Shown here: positions 41,841-50,442 of the stretch, piece by piece
Layout: every line of letters starts with the position of its first letter
Position numbering within the stretch: position 1 is the stretch's first letter
Source of the DNA: Paraburkholderia hiiakae
GTDB taxonomy: Bacteria; Pseudomonadota; Gammaproteobacteria; Burkholderiales; Burkholderiaceae
DNA length: 64,000 nt
Assembly: GCF_904848665.1 (NCBI RefSeq)
Contig: NZ_CAJHCQ010000007.1
Coordinates: 124,001-188,000 of the forward strand
Direction of reading: 5' to 3'
The notes under the pieces: generated by a model
The model's input: the letters and a program-made list of their open reading frames with translations, nothing else
Databases searched by the model: none
What the model was told of the DNA's origin: nothing
Position numbers and translations under genes: made by a program

Positions 41841-42586
41841 GCAAGTTGATCAAGCTGCTGACGAGCAATCGCCGGCCGACGGCGCGTCCGCACGCGCTCG
41901 AAATGAGCGGCGGCGACGCGACGCTGTACATCTATGACGCGATCGTCGCGGATGACGATACCGCATACTGGTGCGGCGGTGTTTCTGCGCAGTCGCTCGT
42001 GCCGGAGATCCGAAACATCAAGGGCGGCACGCTCAACCTGCGTATCAATTCGCCCGGCGGTGACGTGTTCGCTGCGCAGTCGATCGTAGCCGCAATTCGC
42101 GACACGGGTGCGAAGGTCGTCGCGCACATCGACGGCTTCGCGGCCAGTGCTGCCACGGTGATCGCCTCGGCGGCCGACGAAGTAATCATGTCAGATGGTG
42201 CGATGTACATGATCCACTGCGGCTGGACGATGGCAATCGGTAACTCGAAAGACATGACCGATACCGCTGCGCTGCTCGACAAGGTCGACGGCGTGATCGC
42301 AGGCCAGTACGCAAAGCGCAGCGGCAAGAGCGTCGACGAAATGAAGGCGTTCATGGAGGCCGAAACGTGGTTCACCGCGCAGGAAGCCGTCGACGTCGGC
42401 CTCGCTGACAGCATCGCTGAGAGCGCAACGCAGGCACAGGCCTCGTGGGATCTGAGCGCTTACGCCAACGCACCGAAGATCGCGGCATCGGCCCCTGCGC
42501 CCGAGCCGATCGACACCATCACCGCGGAACACCGCGAACGGCAGCATCAGCGCCTGCGCATGCTGAACCGCATCAATCATCAGTGA
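41837..42586 (+). CDS. ClpP-like prohead maturation protease
   Basis: A 249-residue S14-type protease. The nucleophile Ser is in GFAASAAT (about S104), and the His is in MYMIHCGW (about H127), as in ClpP-fold prohead proteases; INSPGGDVFAA is the substrate-binding loop. It cleaves the capsid N-terminal delta region. The C-terminus (after about 215) is an Ala/Pro/His-rich tail that may serve as scaffold. Confidence 0.95.
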   Translation: MSKLIKLLTSNRRPTARPHALEMSGGDATLYIYDAIVADDDTAYWCGGVSAQSLVPEIRNIKGGTLNLRINSPGGDVFAAQSIVAAIRDTGAKVVAHIDGFAASAATVIASAADEVIMSDGAMYMIHCGWTMAIGNSKDMTDTAALLDKVDGVIAGQYAKRSGKSVDEMKAFMEAETWFTAQEAVDVGLADSIAESATQAQASWDLSAYANAPKIAASAPAPEPIDTITAEHRERQHQRLRMLNRINHQ

Positions 42587-42610
42587 CGCGCCTCGCGCAA
42601 CTGAGAACGG

Positions 42611-42632
42611 CCGCCGCAAGGCGGTTTTTTTT
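42611..42632 (+). terminator. Attenuator-like terminator before the capsid gene
   Basis: CCGCC-GCAA-GGCGG followed by eight T, in the gap between protease and capsid genes. It should partly stop transcription unless antiterminated, or separate a capsid-only message. Confidence 0.8.
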
Positions 42633-42680
42633 CGTCCAAACGACCTGCGCGAGCGGTCAACTCTTAACGGAGAGAGTCAC

Positions 42681-43937
42681 ATGAAGCTGCAACAACTGCG
42701 CGAGCTGCGCAATTCGAAGGCGCGCGAAGCCAACGAGCTGAACAACAAGTATCCGGCTGACCAACGCATGCCGGCAGCCGAAGCCGAGCGCATGGACGCC
42801 ATCCTTGCCGAGATCGAGGCGATCGACGGCGACATCGCGCGCGAGAATCGCCGTGCGCAGCTGGCTTCCGAAGACCCGGCTGTCCAGGCTGCTGCGCTGC
42901 TGAACGCGGCTACGCGCGATCCGGCGCAGCAGGGCGACGAAGCGAAGGCGCTCCGCGCGTTCCTCGCAGGTGGTGTCGCGAACATGGCCGATGGCGATCG
43001 TGCGCGCATGCTTGCGCGTCAGACGCCTGACATTCGCAACGCGATGTCGACGACGACCACGACGGAAGGCGGTTTCACGGTGGCGACGGAATACCAGCGC
43101 TCGCTCGAAATCGCCATGAAGGCCTACGGCGGCATGCGCGCTGTGGCGCACGCCATTCGCACCGCGACGGGCGCCGCGATGAACTTCCCGACGACGGACC
43201 CGACCGCTGAAGTCGGTGAGATTGTTGGCCAGAACGCCGCAGTCACGGGCTTGGACACCACGTTCGGCAACATCGTGCTGAACGTGTTCAAGTACAGCTC
43301 GAAGAAGATTGCCCTGCCGTTCGAACTGGTGCAGGACTCGTTCATCGACATCGAGGCCTATATTCAAGGGCTGCTCGCGATGCGCCTCGGCCGCATCCAG
43401 AACACGCACTTCACGACGGGTAACGGCACGACGCAGCCGAACGGCCTCATCACGGCAGCCAGCACCGGCCGCACCGGCGCGACGGGTCAAACGCTGACGG
43501 TCGTCTACGACGACCTGGTCGAGCTGGAGCATTCGGTCGACCCCGCCTATCGCAGCCAGCCCGGCGTCGGCTACATGATGCACGACTCGTCGGTCAAGGT
43601 GATCCGCAAGATTAAGGACTCGCAAGGCCGTCCGATCTTCGTGCCGGGCTATGAAGCCGATGCGATGGTGAACGGCGGCGCGCCCGATCGTCTGATGGGT
43701 CGCCCGATCTACATCAACCAGGACATGCCCGTGATGGCAGCGAACGCGGAATCAATCGCGTTCGGTCAGCTTTCGAAGTATGTGATCCGCGACGTTATGG
43801 ATCTGACGATCTTCCGCATGACGGACAGCGCATTCACGCTGAACGGCCAGATCGGTTTCGTTGGATTCCTGCGCACGGGCGGAAACCTGATCGACGTCGG
43901 CGGCGCCGTCAAGACCTACGCGAACTCGGCGACGTAA
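42681..43937 (+). CDS. Major capsid protein (HK97 fold)
   Basis: A 418-residue protein. The first about 120 residues are a charged coiled-coil delta/scaffold region (MKLQQLRELRNSKAREANELN..., ending near QTPDIRNAMSTTTTTEGG). The mature part starts there: GGFTVATEYQRSL, the E-loop, EVGEIVGQNAAVT, LPFELVQDSFIDIEAYI, P domain and GQLSKYVIRDVMDLTIFR. A good GGAGAG site precedes the ATG. Confidence 0.96.
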   Translation: MKLQQLRELRNSKAREANELNNKYPADQRMPAAEAERMDAILAEIEAIDGDIARENRRAQLASEDPAVQAAALLNAATRDPAQQGDEAKALRAFLAGGVANMADGDRARMLARQTPDIRNAMSTTTTTEGGFTVATEYQRSLEIAMKAYGGMRAVAHAIRTATGAAMNFPTTDPTAEVGEIVGQNAAVTGLDTTFGNIVLNVFKYSSKKIALPFELVQDSFIDIEAYIQGLLAMRLGRIQNTHFTTGNGTTQPNGLITAASTGRTGATGQTLTVVYDDLVELEHSVDPAYRSQPGVGYMMHDSSVKVIRKIKDSQGRPIFVPGYEADAMVNGGAPDRLMGRPIYINQDMPVMAANAESIAFGQLSKYVIRDVMDLTIFRMTDSAFTLNGQIGFVGFLRTGGNLIDVGGAVKTYANSAT

Positions 43938-43965
43938 TCGGGAAGCGAGTTTCTCGGTTAGGCAA

Positions 43966-43987
43966 GTGGCGAGCCTAGGCTCGCCAC
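43966..43987 (+). other. 22-bp perfect palindrome after the capsid gene
   Basis: GTGGCGAGCCT followed directly by its reverse complement, without a T run. It may stabilise the abundant capsid message at its 3' end. Confidence 0.6.
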
Positions 43988-44011
43988 ATCACATCACAGA
44001 GGATGTTCACC

Positions 44012-44284
44012 ATGGCAAAGGTTCAAATCGCGCGCGCGCGCGTTCTGTCGGATCACGTTGGCCTGGGTCTCAAGCTCGGCCAGATCGTCGAGGGCCCCGA
44101 AGGTGTCATCAAGGCGCTCTCCGCCGCGGGAGCGGTCGACAATCACGAGGATGCTGTGTCGTATGCATCCAGCAAGGGTGCCGAGATCGTCGCGCTCGAA
44201 GATCCGGATGCAGCTGCTGAAATTGCGGCGGCGGTCACCGACGCGAAGCAGGCCGACGGCGCACAGTCCGAAACGGCGCAATAA
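44012..44284 (+). CDS. Small head protein of unknown function
   Basis: A 90-residue protein (MAKVQIARARVLSDHVGLGLKLGQIVEGPEG...) with an N-terminal strand/loop domain and Ala/Asp-rich helix. GAGG lies 5 bases before ATG 44012. In relatives this position holds a head decoration or connector-type protein; I cannot tell which. Confidence 0.72.
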   Translation: MAKVQIARARVLSDHVGLGLKLGQIVEGPEGVIKALSAAGAVDNHEDAVSYASSKGAEIVALEDPDAAAEIAAAVTDAKQADGAQSETAQ

Positions 44285-44286
44285 GC

Positions 44287-44961
44287 ATGGGGATCAGGCT
44301 CACTCAGGCGCCCGCCGAAGAGCCGGTCACGCTCGACGAGGCGAAGTTGCACCTGCGCGTCATCGACTCCACCGAGGATGCGCTGATCTCGATGCTGATC
44401 AGCGCGGCGCGCATCCATGCGGAGAACGTCTGCCGTCGCGTGTTTGTCACGCAAAAGTGGGACCTGTTCCTCGATGCGTTCCCGTTCTACACGTACTACG
44501 GCGTCATCCCTGGCTATGTGCCAGTCGATCAGCTGCCGTCGGCGTGGATGACGATGCGCAACTACTCGGTTCGCTTTCGCGGCAGCAAGATCGACATCCC
44601 GTTTCCGCGCCTTCAGTCGGTTGATGCCGTGCAGTACATCGATGCGCTCGGCAATCAGCAAACGCTCGACCCGTCGTTGTATGTGGTCGACAACGTGAGC
44701 GAGCCGGGAGTGCTCACGCCGAAGACCGGCACGTACTGGCCCGACACGTTGAACACCACGAATGCCGTGCAGATCAGTTTCACGGCGGGCTATGGCGATG
44801 CGGTCGACGTACCAGCAGGCATCAAGTCGTGGATTCTCATCCGGCTCGCGACGCTCTATGAGAACCGGGAAGAGGTTGCGGTTCTCAGTCGTGGGCAGGT
44901 TCACGACCTTCCGTATGTCGACCAGTTGCTCGATCCGTACCGGATCATGGGGTATGCGTAA
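44287..44961 (+). CDS. Head-tail connector, phiE125 gp8-type
   Basis: A 224-residue protein with the gp6/gp8 connector pattern: EPVTLDEAKLHLRVIDSTEDALISMLISAARIHAENVCRR at the N-terminus, YYVVD-type beta segment, and the C-terminal VPAGIKSWILIRLATLYENREEV helix. It docks under the portal. Its stop overlaps the next ATG (TAATG). Confidence 0.92.
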   Translation: MGIRLTQAPAEEPVTLDEAKLHLRVIDSTEDALISMLISAARIHAENVCRRVFVTQKWDLFLDAFPFYTYYGVIPGYVPVDQLPSAWMTMRNYSVRFRGSKIDIPFPRLQSVDAVQYIDALGNQQTLDPSLYVVDNVSEPGVLTPKTGTYWPDTLNTTNAVQISFTAGYGDAVDVPAGIKSWILIRLATLYENREEVAVLSRGQVHDLPYVDQLLDPYRIMGYA

Positions 44962-45290
44962 TGCGGTCTGGAGACTTCAATCGGCGGATCACGATCCAAG
45001 CGAAGCAGGACGGCGAAGACGAGCTCGGGCAGCCGTTGACCACATGGGTCGACGTAGTCGCGGGCGTCTCGGCGAACCTGCTCGCAACGACTGGCAAGGA
45101 ATACGTTGCGTCCGGCGAAGAGGTGAGCAAGGCCCAGGTGAGCATGCGCATTCGCTGGCGTACCGATGTCACCGCCGCCATGCGCGTGCTGTACGACGGC
45201 GGCATTTTCAGTATCGAGGCGGTTCTGCCGGACTACGCCGGGCGCCGTTTCATCGACTTGGCATGCAGCGTGGGAGCGAACAATGGCTAG
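44961..45290 (+). CDS. Head closure / head-tail joining protein
   Basis: A 109-residue protein of the SPP1 gp16 type (MRSGDFNRRITIQAKQDGEDELGQPLTTWVDVV.., then SARIRWRTDVTAAMRVLYDGGIFSIEAV-like pattern). It seals the connector after packaging. It overlaps the next gene by eight bases. Confidence 0.88.
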   Translation: MRSGDFNRRITIQAKQDGEDELGQPLTTWVDVVAGVSANLLATTGKEYVASGEEVSKAQVSMRIRWRTDVTAAMRVLYDGGIFSIEAVLPDYAGRRFIDLACSVGANNG

Positions 45291-45636
45291 TGCGAAAGCT
45301 ATCACCTACGCCGCATTGAAGCTGCTTGCGGGCGGCCGCGTCTATCCGAGCGTCGCGCCATCGGGCGCGGCACGCCCGTACATCGTTTATCAGGGCGTCG
45401 GAGGAGCAGACGAAACGACGCTCGCAGGGGCGGACACACTGCAAAACAGGCGAATCCAGGTCACAGCGTGGTCGACGACAAGCGCGGAGGCAGATTCGAT
45501 CAATCAACAGATTCGTGCCGCTCTAACCGCCGCGCCGATCGGTGGCGTCCCCATCGGCGCGCCCGTGGACGTCTACGAAGACGACACGAAGCTTTATGGC
45601 AGTCGGCAGGACTTTTCCATCTGGTATCAGGAGTGA
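45283..45636 (+). CDS. Tail completion protein, DUF3168-type
   Basis: A 117-residue protein (MASAKAITYAALKLLAGGRVYPSVAPSGAARPYIVYQGVG...), with the DUF3168 RIQVTAWSTTSAEADSINQQIRAAL segment and an acidic end. Family members terminate the tail tube below the head. Length is typical. Confidence 0.86.
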   Translation: MASAKAITYAALKLLAGGRVYPSVAPSGAARPYIVYQGVGGADETTLAGADTLQNRRIQVTAWSTTSAEADSINQQIRAALTAAPIGGVPIGAPVDVYEDDTKLYGSRQDFSIWYQE

Positions 45637-45640
45637 AACT

Positions 45641-46075
45641 ATGACGAGTACTGCAATTTCGTCGCAAGGCAGCACGTTCGCGGTGAACACCGCAGCATCG
45701 GGCGCAGCCAATCCGACGTGGACGAACGTCGCCAACGTGAAGAGCTATTCGGGCTTCGATGGCGCGGCGACGGAAATCGACGTGACCGATCTGAATTCGA
45801 CCGCGAAGGAAAAGCGGCTCGGCCTGCAGGATTGGGGCTCGTTCTCCCTCGACGCGAACATCAACTACGCCGATCCGGGCCAGGCTGCAATGCTCGCATC
45901 CCGCAAGGCGGGCACGGCGCTTGAGTACAAGCTTACGTTGCCCGACGGCTCCGCAAAGGAGTTCTCGGCATACGTCAAGTCGTTCCCGCTCGCTGGTGGC
46001 ACCGACACGGTCCTCACGGGTACGATCGCGCTCACGATTACCGGTGACGTTACCGACGTTCCGGCGGAGGCGTAA
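45641..46075 (+). CDS. Major tail tube protein
   Basis: A 144-residue beta-rich protein (MTSTAISSQGSTFAVNTAA...) with the tube-protein pattern AATEIDVTDLNSTAKEKRLGLQDWGSFSLDANIN, LEYKLTLPDGSAKEFSAYVKSFPLAGGTDTVLTGTIALTITGDV. It polymerises as hexameric rings around the tape measure. Located before the tail chaperones, as expected. Confidence 0.9.
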   Translation: MTSTAISSQGSTFAVNTAASGAANPTWTNVANVKSYSGFDGAATEIDVTDLNSTAKEKRLGLQDWGSFSLDANINYADPGQAAMLASRKAGTALEYKLTLPDGSAKEFSAYVKSFPLAGGTDTVLTGTIALTITGDVTDVPAEA

Positions 46076-46078
46076 TCG

Positions 46079-46462
46079 ATGCTGACGCGTGAAATGATCC
46101 TCGCGGCGCGCGACCTCGGCTTCGAGGTCGTCGAAGTACCGGAATGGGGTGGCGAAGTGCGTATCGGGGTGATGAGCGGCAAGGTCCGCGAAGCGCTCAT
46201 GGACGTGCTCGCTGAGAAGCAACCCGTTTCGCGCTTCCAGGCGCTGATGCTGGCAAGCACGATCGTCGACGAAAACGGCGCGCCATTGTTCGGTCCAAAT
46301 GACGTCGAACAGCTGAGTGACAAAAACACCGACGTTCTGGTGCGGCTCGTCGGCGTCGCGATGCGCATCAACAAGATCGGCGCCGGAGCGACGGAGGAAG
46401 CGGAAAAAAACTCCGAAGCCGCCCTGAGCGGCTCTTCTGGCACCGCCTCGCCCGCGAACTAA
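46079..46462 (+). CDS. Tail assembly chaperone, short form (G-like)
   Basis: A 127-residue protein with a strong GGAGG site. The domain MSGKVREALMDVLAEKQPVSRFQALMLASTIVDENGAPLFGPNDVEQLSDKNTDVLVRLVGVAMRIN is the typical G-type chaperone that binds the tape measure. Near its end is the heptamer A-AAA-AAC (46405-46411), with a stem-loop 6 bases downstream; a -1 shift gives the longer GT-type product. Confidence 0.92.
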   Translation: MLTREMILAARDLGFEVVEVPEWGGEVRIGVMSGKVREALMDVLAEKQPVSRFQALMLASTIVDENGAPLFGPNDVEQLSDKNTDVLVRLVGVAMRINKIGAGATEEAEKNSEAALSGSSGTASPAN

Positions 46463-46767
46463 AAATGTCGGTGGCGCGCTGCATGCGGGAGGTTAGCAGC
46501 GCGGAATTCACCGACTGGATCGCGTATTCGCAGATCGAGCACTTCGGTCCTCAGATCGATGATCTGCGCGCCGGCGTGATCGCTGCGGCTATCTACAACG
46601 TCAATCGCGACTCGAAGAAACACCCAACGCCATTTGGTCCGAGCGACGTCATACCGTGGCTAGGTCTCGATGAAGTCAAGGCTTCTCAGCCGATTCTTCT
46701 GGACGACCCGGTCGCGCAGTCGAACCTCTTGCGCGCTGCACTGTTTGGAGATCGTGCGAATGGCTAA
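46079..46767 (+). CDS. Tail assembly chaperone, -1 frameshift product (GT-like)
   Basis: A predicted 229-residue fusion: codons 46079-46411 in frame 0, then reading continues at 46411 in the -1 frame to 46767 (118 more residues). The T part has the characteristic LFWHRLARELKMSVARCMREVSSAEFTDWIAYSQIE and GVIAAAIYNVN segments of lambda T-type domains, which bind tube subunits. The start at ATG 46465 alone would cut off the conserved first residues. The ratio of products should be low for the fusion. Confidence 0.88.
46405..46432 (+). promoter_or_regulatory. Programmed -1 ribosomal frameshift signal
   Basis: Slippery heptamer A-AAA-AAC in frame, spacer of 6 bases, then a GCCGC-CCTGA-GCGGC stem-loop (46418-46432). 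All three elements of a canonical -1 signal are present at the junction of two overlapping tail chaperone frames. Confidence 0.88.
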
Positions 46768-47161
46768 GGCGTTCACAACCGCAAATCCAGAAGCGCTAAC
46801 TGCGCAACTCGACGCCCTTGACGACGCCGTCAGCGAATCCACGCTGCGCAAGGCGGCGCTCGTCGGCGCAAACATTTTTCTCGCAGAAGAGAAGTTGCGC
46901 GTTCCACGCCGCACGGGCGCGGGCGCGGACGCGCTGGTTATCGCATACGACGCCGAGAACTCGGTTCCCGGAAAGCTGGCGTCCTACATCGTCACGTGGC
47001 TGAAAGATGCCTATTACCTGCGGTTCGTGGAATACGGCACCTCACGCATGGCCGCGCAGCCGTTCAAGCGTCCTGCCTACGAGGCGAAAAAGAAGGAAGC
47101 AGCGCAAGCAGTCGCTGACGCGATCGACGCTCAAATAGAGGCGAAAACACGTGGCAAATGA
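46760..47161 (+). CDS. HK97 gp10-like tail completion protein
   Basis: A 133-residue protein (MAKAFTTANPEALTAQLDALDDAVSESTLRKAALVGANIFLAEEKLRVPRRTG...) with the gp10-typical YIVTWLKDAYYLRFVEYGTSRMAAQPFKRPAYE segment. It is usually placed among connectors upstream; here it lies between tail chaperone and tape measure. Overlaps the chaperone end by eight bases. Confidence 0.86.
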   Translation: MAKAFTTANPEALTAQLDALDDAVSESTLRKAALVGANIFLAEEKLRVPRRTGAGADALVIAYDAENSVPGKLASYIVTWLKDAYYLRFVEYGTSRMAAQPFKRPAYEAKKKEAAQAVADAIDAQIEAKTRGK

Positions 47162-50102
47162 AAGCATCACGCGGGTTACAGCCGACGCCAGCGGGTATCG
47201 TTCCGAGCTGGATTCCGCGCGCAAGTCTGCGCAGGCATTCATGCAGACGCAGGATCAGGCTGCGCAACGCGTCGCCGTCGCTCAAAAGGCGATCGCCGAA
47301 GCTGCGGTAAATGGCAGTCAGGCGAGTGCTCGCGAGATCAACTCGTTCGTATCGTCGCTGACTCGCGCCGCGGATACTGCAGGCAAAACCCGTTCCGAGC
47401 TGTTGGCGATGAAGGCGGCGCAGCTCGGCATCGCCGACGCCGCTGCGGCGTCAATCGAGAAGCTTCGCGCCGTTGAGCAGGCTTCGTCGGGTGCAGGCGA
47501 AGCGGTGCACGAATTCAGCCTGAATTCAGTGGCGGCGCGCCGCGAGCTAGCAGTGCTCGCGCACGAAGCATCGCAGGGCTCATGGAAGAATTTTGGCGGC
47601 TCGTTGCTCGTGCTCGCCGAGCGCACCGACGCACTTTCGCTCGCGATGAGCCCGCTCGGACTCACGATCGGCGCAACGGTCGGCGCGGTCGCGCTGCTCA
47701 CGCACGCGATCATCGAAGGCTATGCGCAATACGCTGCTTTTGAGAAGGCTATCGTCAGCACGAACGGGGCGCTTGACGTGTCAGCCGGCCAGATGCAGGC
47801 GATTGCTGCCACATTCGAAGACGCCAAAACGTCGTTCTCGGCTGCGCGCGAAGCGCTCGCAGCGGTCGCGGACACAGGGCGCTTCACTGGCGATGATCTT
47901 GCGCTCGCGGGCCGCGCAGCGGTCGCGATGAGCGAAGACACCGGCGTGAGCGCCGACAAGGCCGTCGAATCGCTGGTCAAGCTGCACGACAATGTTATCC
48001 AGTGGCTGACTGCCTATCAGGAGCAGCATCACACGTTTTCGGCAGCGCAGGTCGAAGAGATCGAGAACTTCGTGCGCGCGGGCGACGCAGCGGCAGCTCA
48101 GAAGGCTGCGATGCTGGATCTGATCAGTGCGCACGAGCAGGTGGCGGCGTCGGCTGAAAAGAACGTCGGCATCGTCATGCAGTACTGGAATGATTGGGGT
48201 CGCATTATCGATCGCGTAAAGAACGCGATCATGAATATCGGTGTGCCCGACGACATCACCAAGCAGGTGGGTGACCAGCTTGCGCGCGTCGAGGCGGATC
48301 AGCGCAACCTCGCGCAACAGCAGTCGATGGGTGCGATGGGTGCCGTCGCGCAGGCGAAAGAGCAGCTCGACCTCGACATGAAGCGACTGAACGTGCTTCG
48401 TGATCAGCAGGCCGTTCAATTCAAGTCGCAGCGGGATGCAGCGCAGCGCGCCGCCGGCGGCGATGCTGCGGTCGCTGTCAACAAGTATCTCGACAGCACG
48501 CAGTATGCGACGCCGCTCGAGCAGCGCAACCTCGCAATCAAGAAAGAAAACGCGGATTTTGCTGCCGCAACAAAGGATCTCGACAAGACTGCTTCGGACT
48601 ACGTCGCAGCGGAGAAGCGGCACGCCGATAACCTAGCGCAGATTGAAAAGCAGTATGACAGCCGGAACGGCTCGAAAGCTGCAGCAAACGCCGCGGCGTC
48701 GGCCGCCCAAAATGCGATCAGCGCGCAGCTCGCTGCGCTCGATGCTCAGCAAAAGGACATTGAGTCGAAGCTGAAAGCGTCGCTCGAGCACATCAAGAGC
48801 CTGCAGGATCAAGGGCTGATCACTCAGGGGGATGCGCTTAAACAGGCGCACGATGCGCGCGCCGACGCCCTGCAGCAGGAACTGAAGATCGAGCAGCAGC
48901 AGGTCGAGATCGCCCAAGGAAAGAAGCAAAAGGCGGCAGTCGAGAAGTACGCCGGCGAGGTAAAGGCCACGCAGGACAAGATCGCGGCGAATGACCAGCA
49001 GTTCACCGATGACTCGGGGAAGCTAGCTAAGAAGCGCGCCACCGATCTGCAGGTGTACACCGATGCGCTCAATCAGCAGTTGCAAACCCAGCGGGCTGCC
49101 GCCGATCAGGCGCTCGCTGGCCTCTCGATGGGCACGAACGATCGGGCCGACTACGACAAGCTGCTCGCCATTCGCCAGGACTATGACCGAAAGGTCGCAG
49201 ACCTCGCGCGGCAGCGCACGCAAAACAAGATCGGAGAGGGGCAGTATGCGGACGAACTGGCGGCCACGAAGAGCTACTACGACCAATCGGTCGCGATCGC
49301 TCAGAAGTCGTCGACGGACATTCGAGCTGCGAATGCGGACTGGACGACTGGCGCGAAGCGCGCGCTGGCCGACTATTCCGACGAGGCTGCAAACGTCGCT
49401 GCAGCAACTGCGTCGACGTTTCAAGACGCGTTTCGCGGCATGGAAGATGCGTTTGCGAAGTTCGTCACGACAGGCAAGGTGAGCTTCAGCGATCTGGCAA
49501 CCAGCGTTATCTCGGACATTGCGCGCATTCAGGCGCGAGCGGCGATCTCGGGCCTGTTCAACTACGCGGCTAGCGCGCTCGGCTCGTATTTCGGTGGCGG
49601 CTCGTCACTGTCGTCGTTGTTCGGCGCGTCAAGCACGTCGAGCGTCGCGAGCGCGGCCTCGAGCTATTCCGTCGGCGACAACTCGTATGGCTTCCATCTT
49701 TCGACCGGCGGCGCGGTATCGGGGCCCGGGAGTGCTACCTCCGATTCGATTCCGGCATGGCTGTCGGATGGCGAATACGTACTCAAGGCTTCTACGGTGC
49801 AGCGTATCGGAGTCGGTAACCTCGACGCGATCAACAGCGGTGCGGCAGTACACAGCGCCGCTCGATTTGCCTCTGGTGGCGCCGTCGGCAGCGCGGCGTC
49901 GTCAGTGTCGTCTGCGGCACGTGGCGGCGACACGAATGTGCAGGTTTCGGTCGCGGCGAACGGCGGCGGGTCGTTTGATCAAAGCGACGCGACGTGGCTG
50001 CAGTCGCAGGTGCAGAAGCTGGTCGATAGCCGCATAGCGCAGAAGATGAAGGGGCAGGGCGGCTACGCCTGGCAGATGAAGTACGGGGGTGTGAATGGCT
50101 GA
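47151..50102 (+). CDS. Tail tape measure protein
   Basis: A 983-residue protein that sets tail length. It starts with GTG within the previous gene's end. Long Ala/Gln-rich coiled coils occupy most of it (about 20-130 and 390-760), with a hydrophobic helical segment near 165-190 (LSPLGLTIGATVGAVALLTHAIIEGY) that may form the DNA ejection channel. The C-terminal part (about 760-850, FQDAFRGMEDAFAKFVTTGKVSFSDLATSVISDIARIQARAAI) is the lambda H-type TMP C domain, followed by a Gly/Ser-rich tail. Confidence 0.94.
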   Translation: MANESITRVTADASGYRSELDSARKSAQAFMQTQDQAAQRVAVAQKAIAEAAVNGSQASAREINSFVSSLTRAADTAGKTRSELLAMKAAQLGIADAAAASIEKLRAVEQASSGAGEAVHEFSLNSVAARRELAVLAHEASQGSWKNFGGSLLVLAERTDALSLAMSPLGLTIGATVGAVALLTHAIIEGYAQYAAFEKAIVSTNGALDVSAGQMQAIAATFEDAKTSFSAAREALAAVADTGRFTGDDLALAGRAAVAMSEDTGVSADKAVESLVKLHDNVIQWLTAYQEQHHTFSAAQVEEIENFVRAGDAAAAQKAAMLDLISAHEQVAASAEKNVGIVMQYWNDWGRIIDRVKNAIMNIGVPDDITKQVGDQLARVEADQRNLAQQQSMGAMGAVAQAKEQLDLDMKRLNVLRDQQAVQFKSQRDAAQRAAGGDAAVAVNKYLDSTQYATPLEQRNLAIKKENADFAAATKDLDKTASDYVAAEKRHADNLAQIEKQYDSRNGSKAAANAAASAAQNAISAQLAALDAQQKDIESKLKASLEHIKSLQDQGLITQGDALKQAHDARADALQQELKIEQQQVEIAQGKKQKAAVEKYAGEVKATQDKIAANDQQFTDDSGKLAKKRATDLQVYTDALNQQLQTQRAAADQALAGLSMGTNDRADYDKLLAIRQDYDRKVADLARQRTQNKIGEGQYADELAATKSYYDQSVAIAQKSSTDIRAANADWTTGAKRALADYSDEAANVAAATASTFQDAFRGMEDAFAKFVTTGKVSFSDLATSVISDIARIQARAAISGLFNYAASALGSYFGGGSSLSSLFGASSTSSVASAASSYSVGDNSYGFHLSTGGAVSGPGSATSDSIPAWLSDGEYVLKASTVQRIGVGNLDAINSGAAVHSAARFASGGAVGSAASSVSSAARGGDTNVQVSVAANGGGSFDQSDATWLQSQVQKLVDSRIAQKMKGQGGYAWQMKYGGVNG

Positions 50103-50436
50103 CACGTTTGGCTGGGTTCCCACAGTCGCTAGCGCGTCTGGCACGGCAACGGCGACAGTGCGCAAGGCACAGTTCGGCGACGGCTATTCGCAGCGCGCGG
50201 CGGATGGCCTGAACAATGTCGCTTCGTCGTTCAGTCTGCAGTTCATCGGCGACGCCGCGAAGATCTCCTCGATTCTTGCTTTCCTGCGCGCGGCGGCCGG
50301 CTCGACGTCGTTCAACTGGACGCCGCCGCTCTGGACCGCGCCCGCGCTTTTCACCTGCGAAACGTGGAGCGAGCCGACAAAAGACGGCAACGTGTTCACG
50401 ATCACCGCGACATTCGAGCAAACCTTTGCACCCTAA
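50095..50436 (+). CDS. Minor tail protein M-like
   Basis: A 113-residue protein of the lambda M type: ADTFGWVPTVASASGTAT...RKAQFGDGYSQRAADGLNN, a FSLQFIGDAAKISSILAFLRA helix, and TSFNWTPPLW...FTCETWSEPTKDGNVFTITATFEQ. It joins the tail tube to the baseplate. The start lies inside the end of the tape measure gene. Confidence 0.92.
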   Translation: MADTFGWVPTVASASGTATATVRKAQFGDGYSQRAADGLNNVASSFSLQFIGDAAKISSILAFLRAAAGSTSFNWTPPLWTAPALFTCETWSEPTKDGNVFTITATFEQTFAP

Positions 50437-50442
50437 GGCACC

